A stretch of DNA of 64,000 bases. Origin: Paenibacillus spongiae (GTDB lineage Bacteria; Bacillota; Bacilli; Paenibacillales; Paenibacillaceae). Shown one piece after another: positions 53,746 to 62,611 of the stretch (position 1 is its first letter; each line of letters begins with the position of its first letter). A model generated the notes under the pieces. That model ran no database searches, had not been told where the DNA came from, and worked only from the letters and a program-made list of their open reading frames with translations. The stretch spans positions 2,064,501-2,128,500 of the forward strand of contig NZ_CP091430.1 in the NCBI RefSeq assembly GCF_024734895.1, written 5' to 3'. The translations under genes were made by a program, and so were the position numbers.

Positions 53746-54639
53746 TTGACGGTTAATAGTAACGAAGCAAAGCGGCTGCTGGAACAGGGGAACGCAGTTG
53801 ACAGCCATACGGTCCTATACAGCGTAATCGGGGACCCTGTGCGTCATTCCAAGTCGCCGATTATGATGAACCGGGCTTTCCGGGAGCGCGGCATTAACGG
53901 AATCTACACCGCTTTTCACGTTCAAGGCGAGCGATTGGGAGACTTCATTGCCGGCGTCAGGGCGATGGGAATCCGCGGCGTGAACGTAACGATTCCGCAT
54001 AAGCTTGAAGTGATGCCGTTTCTTGATGCGATCGATGAGAGCGCGCAGGTTATCGGGGCGGTTAATACGATTGTCAATGATAACGGCAAGCTTACGGGTT
54101 ATAATACGGACGGACTGGGCTATGTCCGGTCGCTGAAGGAAGAGGCAGAACCGGAGCTGGCGGGCAAGCGTATTCTAATCCTAGGCGCGGGCGGCGCAAC
54201 GAGAGGAATTGTCTATGCATTGCTGCGCGAAGGCGTGGCCGGGATCACGATCTCGAACCGCCGGGTTGAGCGGGCCCAGGAGCTGGCCGATGCTTTCGGC
54301 GGGTCTGCCGATATTCGGGCAATCGACAGCAATGCCGTGCAGGAAGCTTGCGCGAGCGCTGATATTGTGATCCACACGACTCCAGTCGGGATGTATCCGA
54401 ACGTGGACGAAACGCCGATTGACGTTTCTTGGCTGCGGCCGGATGCGGTTGCGAGCGATATTCTGTATAATCCGCTGAAGACCCGGTATCTCATTGAAGC
54501 GGAGAAGCGCGGGTGCCGCATTCATGGCGGACTGGGGATGTTTATTTATCAAGGCGCGTATGCCTTCGAATATTGGACTGGCGTGCCGGCACCGGTGGAA
54601 GCGATGCGTGAAACCGTGCTGAATGCATTCACCCAATAA
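53746..54639 (+). CDS. aroE: Shikimate dehydrogenase
   Basis: TTG 53746 has GGGGAG ten bases ahead; an in-frame GTG at 53737 lies too close to that site. The 297-residue protein has the substrate-binding VRHSKSPIMMN, the catalytic Lys in NVTIPHKLEV, and the NADP-binding LGAGGATRG. It reduces 3-dehydroshikimate to shikimate for aromatic amino acid synthesis. It is co-transcribed with yqeH. Confidence 0.95.
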   Translation: MTVNSNEAKRLLEQGNAVDSHTVLYSVIGDPVRHSKSPIMMNRAFRERGINGIYTAFHVQGERLGDFIAGVRAMGIRGVNVTIPHKLEVMPFLDAIDESAQVIGAVNTIVNDNGKLTGYNTDGLGYVRSLKEEAEPELAGKRILILGAGGATRGIVYALLREGVAGITISNRRVERAQELADAFGGSADIRAIDSNAVQEACASADIVIHTTPVGMYPNVDETPIDVSWLRPDAVASDILYNPLKTRYLIEAEKRGCRIHGGLGMFIYQGAYAFEYWTGVPAPVEAMRETVLNAFTQ

Positions 54640-54710
54640 TCCTTTCGCTTTTCTGCGACGAAACTCTTCACCCATGGTATGATTCATTTACGAAAGAAGG
54701 ATATACGACG

Positions 54711-55001
54711 ATGTTAACAGGTAAACAGAAAAGATATTTGCGTTCGATGGCGCACCATCTGCAGCCTATATTCCAGGTAGGCAAGGGCGGAACGAATGAC
54801 CATTTGGTCCGTCATGTGACGGAAGCGCTGGAGGTACGGGAACTGATTAAAGTGTCCGTCCTGAACAACTGCCTTGACGACCCGAAGGAAGTCGGGCAAT
54901 GGATTGCGGAAGAATCGGATGCCGAGCTCGTACAGGTGATCGGCAAGACGATCGTCCTGTATAAGGAATCCAAAGAGAACAAAACGATCGAGCTGCCGTA
55001 A
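54711..55001 (+). CDS. yhbY: YhbY/YqeI family RNA-binding protein (CRM domain)
   Basis: A 96-residue protein with a single CRM domain, including VGKGGTNDHLVRHVTEALE and the closing IGKTIVLYKESKEN. Such proteins bind pre-50S ribosomes. ATG 54711 after GAAGGAT. It is followed by a repeat array that separates it from nadD. Confidence 0.9.
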   Translation: MLTGKQKRYLRSMAHHLQPIFQVGKGGTNDHLVRHVTEALEVRELIKVSVLNNCLDDPKEVGQWIAEESDAELVQVIGKTIVLYKESKENKTIELP

Positions 55002-55050
55002 AGATACGACAAGCAGTTCTCTGGCAAATGGGACGTGAGATCACGCCGAA

Positions 55051-55290
55051 GGTTGAAGTTTACTGACAATCGAGCCGTGAAGTAGCTTACGTCTACGATT
55101 GCAGTTTACAGACAATCTTATCGTGATATAATCCACGCCAAGATTGCAGTTCGCTGACAACCGTGACATTGGAGTACCCCACGCCAAGATTGCAGTTCGC
55201 TGACAACCGTGACATTGGAGTACCCCGCGTCAACGATTGCAGCTTACTGACAATCATATCGTGAAGTAATCCACGATAAGATTGCAGTTT
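55051..55290 (+). repeat. Tandem array of about 46-bp hairpin units between yhbY and nadD
   Basis: Units begin at 55051, 55097, 55142, 55188, 55235 and (partial) 55280, so the period is 45-47 bp. Each starts with GATTGCAGT-like sequence (GGTTGAAGT in the first) and contains CTGACAATC or CTGACAACC about ten bases on, so each can fold as GATTG-CAG...CTG-CAATC. Units 3 and 4 are nearly identical and have a TTCG loop. The last partial unit runs straight into AAAGGAG, the nadD ribosome site. Unit 2 also contains TTTACA-16-TATAAT, a possible promoter. Confidence 0.75.
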
Positions 55291-55304
55291 GAAAGGAGCA
55301 CTCC

Positions 55305-55895
55305 ATGATAAAAGTCGGATTAATGGGCGGCACGTTTGACCCGATCCATATCGGGCATCTGATCGTGGCGGAGACGGCTCGGGAAGCTTGCGGGCTGGAC
55401 GAAATATGGTTCATTCCTTCCTATGCGCCCCCGCTGAAGCAGAATGCGCCTGGAGCGGACGGGGAAGTGCGGCTTGAGATGGTCTACCGGGCTATCGATT
55501 TCCAGCCCCATTTCCGCGCGATGGATATCGAGCTCGAACGCGGCGGGGTCAGCTACTCGATCGATACGGTCTTGGAACTGCAGTCCCTCTATCCTGGACG
55601 GACTTTTTCCTATATCATCGGATCCGATCGCGTCAACGACTTGCCGGCGTGGCACCGGATCGACGAACTGGCAAAGCTCGTCCACTTTATCGGGGTGGAA
55701 CGACCTGGAGAGCCAATCGTCCAATCAGGGCTTCCGGCTTACATTCGCGACCGGCTGACGGTCGCAGAAATGCCGCTTATCGAAATTTCATCCACGGCTA
55801 TCCGAAAGCGGCGGGCGGACGGCCGCTCGATCCGCTTCCTTGTACCGGAGAAAGTATATTCTTTTATAATGAGGAACGGTCTATATGAATCGTAA
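55305..55895 (+). CDS. nadD: Nicotinate-nucleotide adenylyltransferase
   Basis: A 196-residue enzyme with the nucleotidyl-transferase motif GGTFDPIHIGHL (residues 8-19) and the closing EISSTAIRKR. It makes deamido-NAD from nicotinate mononucleotide and ATP. ATG 55305 follows AAAGGAG at the end of the repeat array. It overlaps yqeK by 11 bases. Confidence 0.95.
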   Translation: MIKVGLMGGTFDPIHIGHLIVAETAREACGLDEIWFIPSYAPPLKQNAPGADGEVRLEMVYRAIDFQPHFRAMDIELERGGVSYSIDTVLELQSLYPGRTFSYIIGSDRVNDLPAWHRIDELAKLVHFIGVERPGEPIVQSGLPAYIRDRLTVAEMPLIEISSTAIRKRRADGRSIRFLVPEKVYSFIMRNGLYES

Positions 55896-56460
55896 CGAGA
55901 TGATCGAAAGCGTACGCGCGGAGATGCCGGAACGAAGGTGGATACATACCGTTGGCGTTATGGAGACGGCGGTCATATTGGCGAAGCGCTTCGGAGCCGA
56001 CCCCGAGACAGCGGAAACGGCTGCGATACTGCATGATGTCGCGAAATATTGGCCGACCTCCAAAATGGAGCTCATCATTCGTCAGGAGGGGCTTCCTGCC
56101 GATTTGCTTGATTATGACAAGGAGCTGTGGCATGCGCCCGTCGGCGCATTCGCAGCCGAACGCGATTACGGCGTGACCGATATCATCATACTGGATGCTA
56201 TACGATACCACACGTCGGGCCGCGAACGAATGACGCTAATGGACAAGATCGTATGTCTTGCCGATTATATGGAACCCGGCCGCGATTTTCCCGGCGTACA
56301 TAAAATTCGCGAATTAGCTGAGCATAATGTAGATAAAGCGCTAATTGCCGGTTTTGACTCGACCATTACTTTTTTGCTGGAGCGCGGCAAAAGGATCTAT
56401 CCGCTTACGGTAGCGGCGAGGAATGATTTGATACGAACAGTACGGGAGGCTGAGCTATGA
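55885..56460 (+). CDS. yqeK: HD domain hydrolase YqeK (symmetrical Ap4A hydrolase)
   Basis: A 191-residue HD-superfamily protein with RWIHTVGVMETAVILAKRFG, the metal-binding HDVAKYW and the later DAIRYHTSG. YqeK proteins split diadenosine tetraphosphate into two ADP. The gene is coupled to nadD before it and rsfS after it, both by short overlaps. Confidence 0.9.
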   Translation: MNRNEMIESVRAEMPERRWIHTVGVMETAVILAKRFGADPETAETAAILHDVAKYWPTSKMELIIRQEGLPADLLDYDKELWHAPVGAFAAERDYGVTDIIILDAIRYHTSGRERMTLMDKIVCLADYMEPGRDFPGVHKIRELAEHNVDKALIAGFDSTITFLLERGKRIYPLTVAARNDLIRTVREAEL

Positions 56461-56804
56461 CGATACAATCGGATGAACTCGTGCAGCTTGTTGTTGCAGC
56501 GGCTGATGACAAGAAAGCACACCAAATCGTTGCACTCGACTTGAAGGGAATATCGCTGATAGCCGATTACTTTGTTATTTGCCACGGTAATTCGGATACC
56601 CAGGTACAGTCGATTACGACGGAAATTCGTAAACAGGCGGAATTAAAGGGCGCCCGGGTGCGCGGGATTGAAGGCATGGACTCCGGCAGATGGGTGCTTA
56701 TCGATATCGGAGATGTCATCGTGCATGTATTCCATCGCGACGAGCGCGAGTATTACAACATCGAGCGGCTGTGGTCCGACGCGAAAGTCGTGGAATTTGC
56801 ATGA
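56457..56804 (+). CDS. rsfS: Ribosomal silencing factor RsfS
   Basis: A 115-residue protein with the DUF143 pattern: DDKKAHQIVALDLKGIS, YFVICHGNSDTQVQSI and RGIEGMDSGRWVLIDIGDVIVHVFHRDEREYY-like strands. It binds protein L14 and keeps ribosomal subunits apart in starvation. It overlaps yqeK (ATGA) and the next gene (ATGA). Confidence 0.95.
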   Translation: MTIQSDELVQLVVAAADDKKAHQIVALDLKGISLIADYFVICHGNSDTQVQSITTEIRKQAELKGARVRGIEGMDSGRWVLIDIGDVIVHVFHRDEREYYNIERLWSDAKVVEFA

Positions 56805-57718
56805 GTTTAGTCGCGGGAACGATTATGAAACTGAGGGTGGCGCGCGAGGTGTCACCCTATGGGTATTTTCTGACGGACGGCAATGAAGAGGTGCTGATGC
56901 ACTATACGGAAATCATCGGCAGCCGGCCGAAGCCGGGCGCCGAGGTCGAAGCCTTCCTGTTCTACGATTCGGAAGACCGGATCGCCGCCACGATGAAGCG
57001 TCCGCTGATTCAGCTGGGCGAAGTGGCTAGACTGGCTGTAGCGGATATTCACCCCCGGATCGGCGTTTTTCTCGAAATGGGACTTGGACGCCAGCTGCTG
57101 CTGCCGATGTCGGAGCAGCCTGAGCTTAAGACGCTGCGTCCGCGCCGCGGCGATGAAGTATTTGTCCGGCTTGAGCATGATAAAATCGGCCGGCTCGTCG
57201 CCAAGACGGCAGCGGAAGAAGACTTCATGAAGCTTGTATTCCCTGCGCCTCAATCATGGAAGAACACCTGGGTGGAAGGCTGGGTGACGAAGACGCTGAA
57301 GATCGGGTCGTTCGTCCTCGTTGACGGCGGCGTTGTCGGGTTTGGCGTATTTGGATTTATACCGGCCGATGAGCGATTGCAGCCTCTTCGTCTGGGTGAG
57401 CGCGTACGTGCCAGAGTGACGTTCATTCGTGAAGATGGCCGCGTCAACCTGTCCATGTCGCCTATCAAAGAAGTCGGCCGCGTCGAGGATGCAGATCGCA
57501 TTCTCGCCTTTCTGCGGGAACGTCCAGGGGGTGCTATGCCCTATTCGGATGAAACGCAAGCGGAGATTATTAAGCAGAAATTCGGAATTAGCAAGTCTGC
57601 CTTTAAGCGTGCGATCGGGAAACTTATGCGCGACGGTCTCGTAACGCAGCAAGGAAGCTGGACACGCCTTGTTGAAGGAAGCGCAGCTGGCGATAGCGAA
57701 GCTCCGAATAAGGAATAG
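56801..57718 (+). CDS. cvfB: S1-like RNA-binding protein of the CvfB/YitL type
   Basis: ATG 56801 overlaps the rsfS stop. The 305-residue protein has S1-like barrels (VSPYGYFLTDGNEEVLMHYTE; RIGVFLEMGLGRQLLLPMSE; GSFVLVDGGVVGFGVFGFIP then RVRARVTFIREDGRVNLSM) and a C-terminal winged helix (KQKFGISKSAFKRAIGKLMRDG). CvfB proteins bind RNA and affect virulence or stress gene expression. In Bacillus subtilis the homologue is not at this place, so it is an addition to the yqeG-comE block here. Confidence 0.85.
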   Translation: MSLVAGTIMKLRVAREVSPYGYFLTDGNEEVLMHYTEIIGSRPKPGAEVEAFLFYDSEDRIAATMKRPLIQLGEVARLAVADIHPRIGVFLEMGLGRQLLLPMSEQPELKTLRPRRGDEVFVRLEHDKIGRLVAKTAAEEDFMKLVFPAPQSWKNTWVEGWVTKTLKIGSFVLVDGGVVGFGVFGFIPADERLQPLRLGERVRARVTFIREDGRVNLSMSPIKEVGRVEDADRILAFLRERPGGAMPYSDETQAEIIKQKFGISKSAFKRAIGKLMRDGLVTQQGSWTRLVEGSAAGDSEAPNKE

Positions 57719-57736
57719 ACGTCTGGAGGGATCAGA

Positions 57737-58513
57737 ATGCGGGCTTACCGGCAATTTGCCACCGTATACGACCGGTTGATGGAAGACATGCCCTATCCGG
57801 ATTGGCTCCGCTTTGCGCGGTCGTGCTGGGAGCGGTCGAACGATATGCCCAGAACCGTCGCCGATTTGGGCTGCGGTACGGGCAGCATATCGATTCCGCT
57901 GGCACTGTCCGGGTTCCAGGTGTTCGCCATCGATTTATCGGCCGATATGCTGACGATCGGACGCAGCAAGTGGGACGAAGGGGCAGGGCGCAGCCTCCGG
58001 CCGGATGGAGGGTCGATTCGCTGGCTTCAACAGGATATGCGCGATTGGGAGCTGCCGGAGCAGGTTGATTCCGTGATATCCTTCTGCGATTGCATCAACT
58101 ATTTGACTGAGGGGGAAGATGTTGAGGCCGCATTTCGCGCAACCTGGAACGGCTTGAAGCCTGGCGGCCTCTTCCTGTTCGACGTACATGCCCCGAGGCA
58201 GCTGGTGCGATACGCGGAGGAGCAGCCGTTCGTGCTGGATGAACGCGATATCGCCTACATCTGGACGAGCGACTATGATGCGGAACGGCTGGAAATCGAG
58301 CATCATCTGACGATATTCGCCCGCGAAGGGGAGCAGCGCGACGCCAGCTTCCGCCGGTTCGAGGAGGTTCACGTGCAGCGTGCCTACGACCCGGCTTGGA
58401 TTGGCGTAGCGCTTGCCAAAGCGGGGTTCTCGAAAGTTGAGCAGTTTGCGGACTTCAAGCTGGAAGCGCCCGGACCTCAATCGGAACGGATATTTTTCGT
58501 AGCGGTAAAATAA
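57737..58513 (+). CDS. yqeM: Class I SAM-dependent methyltransferase (YqeM)
   Basis: A 258-residue protein with SAM motif I in VADLGCGTGSISIPLA, acidic AIDLSADML, and VDSVISFCDCINYL. The position after rsfS/cvfB matches yqeM of Bacillus. The target of methylation is unknown. ATG 57737 follows TGGAGGGAT. Confidence 0.9.
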   Translation: MRAYRQFATVYDRLMEDMPYPDWLRFARSCWERSNDMPRTVADLGCGTGSISIPLALSGFQVFAIDLSADMLTIGRSKWDEGAGRSLRPDGGSIRWLQQDMRDWELPEQVDSVISFCDCINYLTEGEDVEAAFRATWNGLKPGGLFLFDVHAPRQLVRYAEEQPFVLDERDIAYIWTSDYDAERLEIEHHLTIFAREGEQRDASFRRFEEVHVQRAYDPAWIGVALAKAGFSKVEQFADFKLEAPGPQSERIFFVAVK

Positions 58514-58524
58514 CCGTTCTTCCC

Positions 58525-58553
58525 TTGACAGCAGGATGCGGCTTCATTATAAT
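58525..58553 (+). promoter_or_regulatory. Consensus sigma-A promoter for leuS
   Basis: TTGACA (58525-58530), 17 bp, TATAAT (58548-58553): perfect match in both boxes. It lies 12 bp after the yqeM stop and drives the T-box leader. Confidence 0.9.
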
Positions 58554-58559
58554 CGAACT

Positions 58560-58841
58560 AATCATTTTTATCAGGCGTCGATAAGGAGCAGTAGTTTCAC
58601 GTGGTCAGATTCAGAGATTCGGCGGTAGGTGCGAGCCGGAATGACACGTAGACGAACTCGCCTTGGAGCCGCATGCCCAATCGTTCCGGCTTGATCTGCC
58701 GGTCCGGAAGCATGCCGTATCGCCCGCGTTAAGGGTGTCGAGTGAGCGGATACAAAGCATGTTCTCCGCTAACTAGGGTGGTACCACGGGAATTAATACC
58801 TCTCGTCCCTAGCGTTGTCGCTGGGGATGGGAGGTTTTTTT
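58560..58841 (+). promoter_or_regulatory. T-box riboswitch leader of leuS
   Basis: The T-box sequence AGGGTGGTACCACGG lies at 58775-58789 and would pair with the free CCA end of uncharged tRNA. Stem I covers roughly 58600-58700; GAACTCG at about 58654 contains CTC, a leucine codon, as the probable specifier. The competing terminator is CCTCTCGTCCCTAGCG (58799-58814) with CGCTGGGGATGGGAGG (58819-58834), then seven T. Low charged tRNA-Leu should let transcription pass into leuS. The class is certain; the specifier position is inferred. Confidence 0.9.
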
Positions 58842-58861
58842 ATGCACAAAACAAAGCGTAT

Positions 58862-58927
58862 GCTTACGAAGCGAGTTTTGCTGCGAAGTAGAAACAACTA
58901 GTTAAGCTTCACAAAACTTTTAGGAGG
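58862..58927 (+). repeat. Leader repeat, copy C, between the T-box and leuS
   Basis: GCTTACGAAGCGAGTTTTGC, GCGAAG, a different loop, then GCTTCACAAAACTTTTAGGAGG. AGTTTTG (58874-58880) pairs with CAAAACT (58912-58918) and GAAG (58885-58888) with CTTC (58907-58910). The arms are shared with copy B (35961-36030) while the loop sequence is unrelated, as expected for a conserved RNA structure beside the ribosome site. Confidence 0.65.
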
Positions 58928-58935
58928 CAACTCAC

Positions 58936-61377
58936 ATGGCACAAGATCGCCAAGAGCCGCAGGGATACAACCCGCAAGCAATCGAGCCGAAATGGCAGAA
59001 GTACTGGGATGATAATAAGACGTTCAAAACGACGGAAGACGCGGATAAATCGAAATTCTACGCACTGGATATGTTTCCGTATCCGTCCGGCGCGGGCTTG
59101 CATGTCGGCCATCCGGAGGGCTACACCGCGACGGATATCGTATCCCGCTACAAAAGGATGCGCGGATATAACGTGCTGCATCCGATGGGCTGGGACGCAT
59201 TCGGGCTTCCTGCGGAGCAGCATGCGCTCGATACGGGCGAGCACCCGCGTGACATTACGTTCAAGAACATCGATAACTTCCGTCGCCAAATCAAATCGCT
59301 CGGCTTCTCGTATGACTGGGACCGCGAATTCAGCACGACGGATCCCGACTATTACAAATGGACGCAGTGGATCTTCATCCAGCTGTACAATAAAGGGCTT
59401 GCTTACGTAGCTGAAGTACCGGTGAACTGGTGTCCGGCACTCGGAACGGTTTTGGCCAACGAAGAGGTCATCAACGGACTGAGCGAGCGCGGCAACCATC
59501 CGGTCATCCGTAAGCCGATGCGGCAATGGATATTGAAGATTACCGAGTATGCCGATCGACTGCTGGACGACTTGGAGGAGCTGGACTGGTCCGAGAGCAT
59601 TAAAGATATGCAGCGCAACTGGATCGGCAAATCGACGGGGGCCGAAGTCACATTCGCGATTGACGGTTATGAAGATGCACTGGTTGTCTTCACGACACGT
59701 CCGGATACGCTGTTCGGAGCGACCTACTGTGTACTTGCTCCGGAGCATGAGCTTGTAGGCCGGATTACGACAAGCGGCCAGCAGGCGGAGGTTCAGGCTT
59801 ATCAGGAAGCGGCTGCGCGCAAGAGCGATCTTGAGCGTACCGATTTGGCGAAAGACAAGTCCGGCGTATTTACCGGTGCTTATGCAGTTAATCCGGTTAA
59901 CGGCGCCAAGGTGCCGATTTGGATCGCCGATTATGTATTGGCCGGTTACGGAACCGGCGCCATTATGGCGGTTCCGGGGCATGACCAGCGTGACTGGGAG
60001 TTTGCGAAGCAGTTCGACCTGCCGATCGTCGAAGTGGTAGAGGGCGGCGATATTTCCGTGGAGGCTTTCGCAGGAGACGGCCCGCATGTCAATTCCGACG
60101 TCTTGAACGGCTTGAATAATGAGCAGGCGATTGCCGTAATGATTGAGAAGCTCGAGGCATCCGGCAAAGGGCACGGCAAAGTGACGTACCGTCTGCGCGA
60201 TTGGCTGTTCAGCCGCCAGCGCTATTGGGGCGAGCCGATTCCGATTCTTCACCTGGAGGACGGGACGATGAAGCCGGTTCCTGTGGATCAGCTTCCTCTG
60301 CTGCTGCCGGATGTGGATCAAATCAAACCTTCGGGCACCGGAGAATCGCCGCTTGCGAATGTGACCGAGTGGGTAGAGACGATCGATCCCGAGACCGGCA
60401 TGAAGGCGCGCCGCGAAACGAACACAATGCCGCAATGGGCGGGCAGCTGCTGGTATTACCTGCGTTTTATCGATCCGCATAACGAGAATGAGATCTGCTC
60501 GCCGGAGAAGCAGAAGGAATGGCTGCCGGTCGATCTGTACATCGGAGGAGCGGAGCACGCCGTGCTTCACCTGCTCTATGCAAGGTTCTGGCATAAAGTG
60601 CTCTACGATCTTGGCGTCGTAGCGACGAAAGAGCCGTTCCACAAGCTCGTCAACCAAGGCATGATTCTGGGCACGAACAATGAAAAAATGTCCAAGTCGC
60701 GCGGCAATGTCATCAATCCGGATGATATCGTCAATGAGTTCGGTGCGGACACGCTGCGGATGTATGAGATGTTCATGGGCCCGCTCGAAGCGACGAAGCC
60801 GTGGAATACGAACGGCGTGGAGGGGATGCATCGCTTCCTGAGCCGCGTATGGCGTCTGTACATTGGCGATAACGGCGAGCTAAGCGCCAAGATTACGGAT
60901 GGAGAAGCGTCCGAAGCGTTCAAGCGGATCTGGCACCGTACGATCAAGAAGGTTGAAGACGATTATGAGAACCTGCGCTTCAATACGGCGATCAGCCAAT
61001 TGATGATTTTCGTCAACGACGCTTACAAGGCGGAGACGCTGCCGCGCCAAGCGATGGAAAACTTCGTGCAGCTGCTGTCGCCGCTCGCGCCGCATATTGC
61101 GGAGGAATTGTGGTCGAAACTGGGTCACGCCGGGTCGGTTACGTACGTGGAATGGCCTTCTTACAACGAGGCTTGGACAATCGATCAGGAAGTCGAAATC
61201 GTCGTTCAAGTGAATGGCAAAATTATGGATCGTATTTCGATCGCTGCAGATACGAACGAGGCGGATATGGAACAGATCGCGAAGCAGTCGGAGAAAGTGG
61301 CTGAGGCGATTGAAGGAAAGACGATACGTAAAGTGATTGCCGTGAAAGGCAAGCTTGTCAATATCGTAGCAAATTAA
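58936..61377 (+). CDS. leuS: Leucyl-tRNA synthetase
   Basis: An 813-residue class I synthetase. The HIGH box is HVGH at residues 56-59 ([17 protein letters not shown]), the KMSKS box lies at 584-588, and the editing domain holds [13 protein letters not shown]. The length is normal for bacterial LeuRS. ATG 58936 lies nine bases after TAGGAGG. It is controlled by a T-box and has a second leader repeat. In Bacillus subtilis leuS is elsewhere; here it is inserted between yqeM and comER. Confidence 0.97.
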   Translation: MAQDRQEPQGYNPQAIEPKWQKYWDDNKTFKTTEDADKSKFYALDMFPYPSGAGLHVGHPEGYTATDIVSRYKRMRGYNVLHPMGWDAFGLPAEQHALDTGEHPRDITFKNIDNFRRQIKSLGFSYDWDREFSTTDPDYYKWTQWIFIQLYNKGLAYVAEVPVNWCPALGTVLANEEVINGLSERGNHPVIRKPMRQWILKITEYADRLLDDLEELDWSESIKDMQRNWIGKSTGAEVTFAIDGYEDALVVFTTRPDTLFGATYCVLAPEHELVGRITTSGQQAEVQAYQEAAARKSDLERTDLAKDKSGVFTGAYAVNPVNGAKVPIWIADYVLAGYGTGAIMAVPGHDQRDWEFAKQFDLPIVEVVEGGDISVEAFAGDGPHVNSDVLNGLNNEQAIAVMIEKLEASGKGHGKVTYRLRDWLFSRQRYWGEPIPILHLEDGTMKPVPVDQLPLLLPDVDQIKPSGTGESPLANVTEWVETIDPETGMKARRETNTMPQWAGSCWYYLRFIDPHNENEICSPEKQKEWLPVDLYIGGAEHAVLHLLYARFWHKVLYDLGVVATKEPFHKLVNQGMILGTNNEKMSKSRGNVINPDDIVNEFGADTLRMYEMFMGPLEATKPWNTNGVEGMHRFLSRVWRLYIGDNGELSAKITDGEASEAFKRIWHRTIKKVEDDYENLRFNTAISQLMIFVNDAYKAETLPRQAMENFVQLLSPLAPHIAEELWSKLGHAGSVTYVEWPSYNEAWTIDQEVEIVVQVNGKIMDRISIAADTNEADMEQIAKQSEKVAEAIEGKTIRKVIAVKGKLVNIVAN

Positions 61378-61384
61378 TACGGAA

Positions 61385-61442
61385 CGAAGAGGTGGATGGC
61401 TTCTTAACGCAAAGCATGCGTTAAGAGCCGTTCACCTCTTCG
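61385..61442. terminator. Long hairpin shared by leuS and comER ends
   Basis: CGAAGAGGTG (61385-61394) pairs with CACCTCTTCG (61433-61442), and GGCTTCTTAACGC with GCGTTAAGAGCC inside. The right arm lies in the last codons of comER. No T-run; it may end transcription in both directions. Confidence 0.55.
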
Positions 61443-62260
61443 CCGTATAACGAGACGTTAACCTTGGCCAAATCTTCCCGGTATTTGGCGTGCGTCGTGC
61501 GGATGACCGCGTTAAATACGCCGTCAATCTCACTGTTTAACAGCGTCAAGGCTTGAGCCGTTATTCCTCCCGGAACGGAGACGCGGGCTTGCAGCTGCTC
61601 AGGAGTCATGCCGCCCTCGGTCAGCAGATGGCCGGTGCCCGTCAGCATGGTGCTGGCGATGGCCAGCGCTTCTTCCCGGGCGATGCCGGTCTCCTCGACG
61701 GCGGCATCGACAAACTTTTGCAGGACCAGCGCAAGGAAAGCGGGGCCGCAGGAAGAGAGGTCGGAGACGATCCGGGTATGCCGCTCATTGATATGAAGAG
61801 GCTCGCTGATGTAGGCAAGGAGACTGTTCAACCGCTCCCTGTCGGCTTTCTCCATCCGCTCGCCGAACATGCATAAGGTCGCGCCGCAGCAGACGTAGTT
61901 CGTAATGCTGGGTATCACTTTGGCGATCTTGCAGGGAAGCCAATCCTCAAGCTGCGCAATCATGACGGGACTGGTAATGGAGACAATGATTTGATGTGGC
62001 TGCAGGACGGTTTGAAGGTCATGAATGACGGTCCTATATTCATGCGGTTTGATGCACAGAAAAACAATATCGCTCCCGGCAGCCGCTTCCTTGTTCGCGT
62101 GAACGGCACGGAGTCCGGGATATCGGTGCGCCATGCTTTCCGCCTTGGCAAACGTTCGGTTGCTTGCCGTAATTTGCATCGGATCGAGCGCGCCCGAACC
62201 GATAAACGCGTCGATCAGCAGACTGCCCATACTTCCGATTCCGATAAAACCGACATTCAT
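61421..62260 (-). CDS. comER: Late competence protein ComER (pyrroline-5-carboxylate reductase-like)
   Basis: ATG 62260 follows GGGAGGG; the frame runs further upstream without a site. The 279-residue protein has the Rossmann motif GFIGIGSMGSLL and the reductase-family segment DLSSCGPAFLALVLQKF. In Bacillus subtilis comER is divergent from comEA, as here. Its role in competence or sporulation timing is not enzymatically defined. The 350-bp gap to comEA holds both promoters. Confidence 0.9.
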   Translation of the reverse strand: MNVGFIGIGSMGSLLIDAFIGSGALDPMQITASNRTFAKAESMAHRYPGLRAVHANKEAAAGSDIVFLCIKPHEYRTVIHDLQTVLQPHQIIVSITSPVMIAQLEDWLPCKIAKVIPSITNYVCCGATLCMFGERMEKADRERLNSLLAYISEPLHINERHTRIVSDLSSCGPAFLALVLQKFVDAAVEETGIAREEALAIASTMLTGTGHLLTEGGMTPEQLQARVSVPGGITAQALTLLNSEIDGVFNAVIRTTHAKYREDLAKVNVSLYGEEVNGS

Positions 62261-62611
62261 CGTTAGTCCCTCCCAGGGCGCTCTCCATTTGGAATAGCAG
62301 AGCTGCCGTAGCGTCGCATAAGATTCCGCATGGACCGGCAGCAATACGCAGGAAAGCTGCATGCTCCATGAGAAGCTGCGGGTGTCATTCTTTCGGGCCA
62401 GGGGTGCGGTCTTCAGCCAGGCAGTGGACTGCCCGGACAAGCGCGGCTGCAAAGACATACACCGGACCTGATCGCTCATTATGCTGCTCTTACTACGATA
62501 TGCGCATTAGCTCGGCTAACATCACCTTTTTTGAGGAAAAAGTTCGGATGCGGCAGTTCGTTATTCAATTGCAGAAATTTCAGTATTCATGAATGGAGCG
62601 TGAGGAGCAGC
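62261..62611. promoter_or_regulatory. Divergent comER/comEA regulatory gap
   Basis: About 350 bp between divergent genes. It should carry promoters for both. I see no full ComK-box pair and no unambiguous -35/-10 set; open frames here are shadows. Confidence 0.4.

Noticed and set aside
55051..55290. Possible CRISPR array
   Set aside because: Units follow each other directly with no unique spacers of constant size, and no cas genes are near.
58909..60831. 640-codon frame antisense to leuS
   Set aside because: Shadow frame caused by the codon bias of leuS; the leuS reading has both synthetase motifs and full length.
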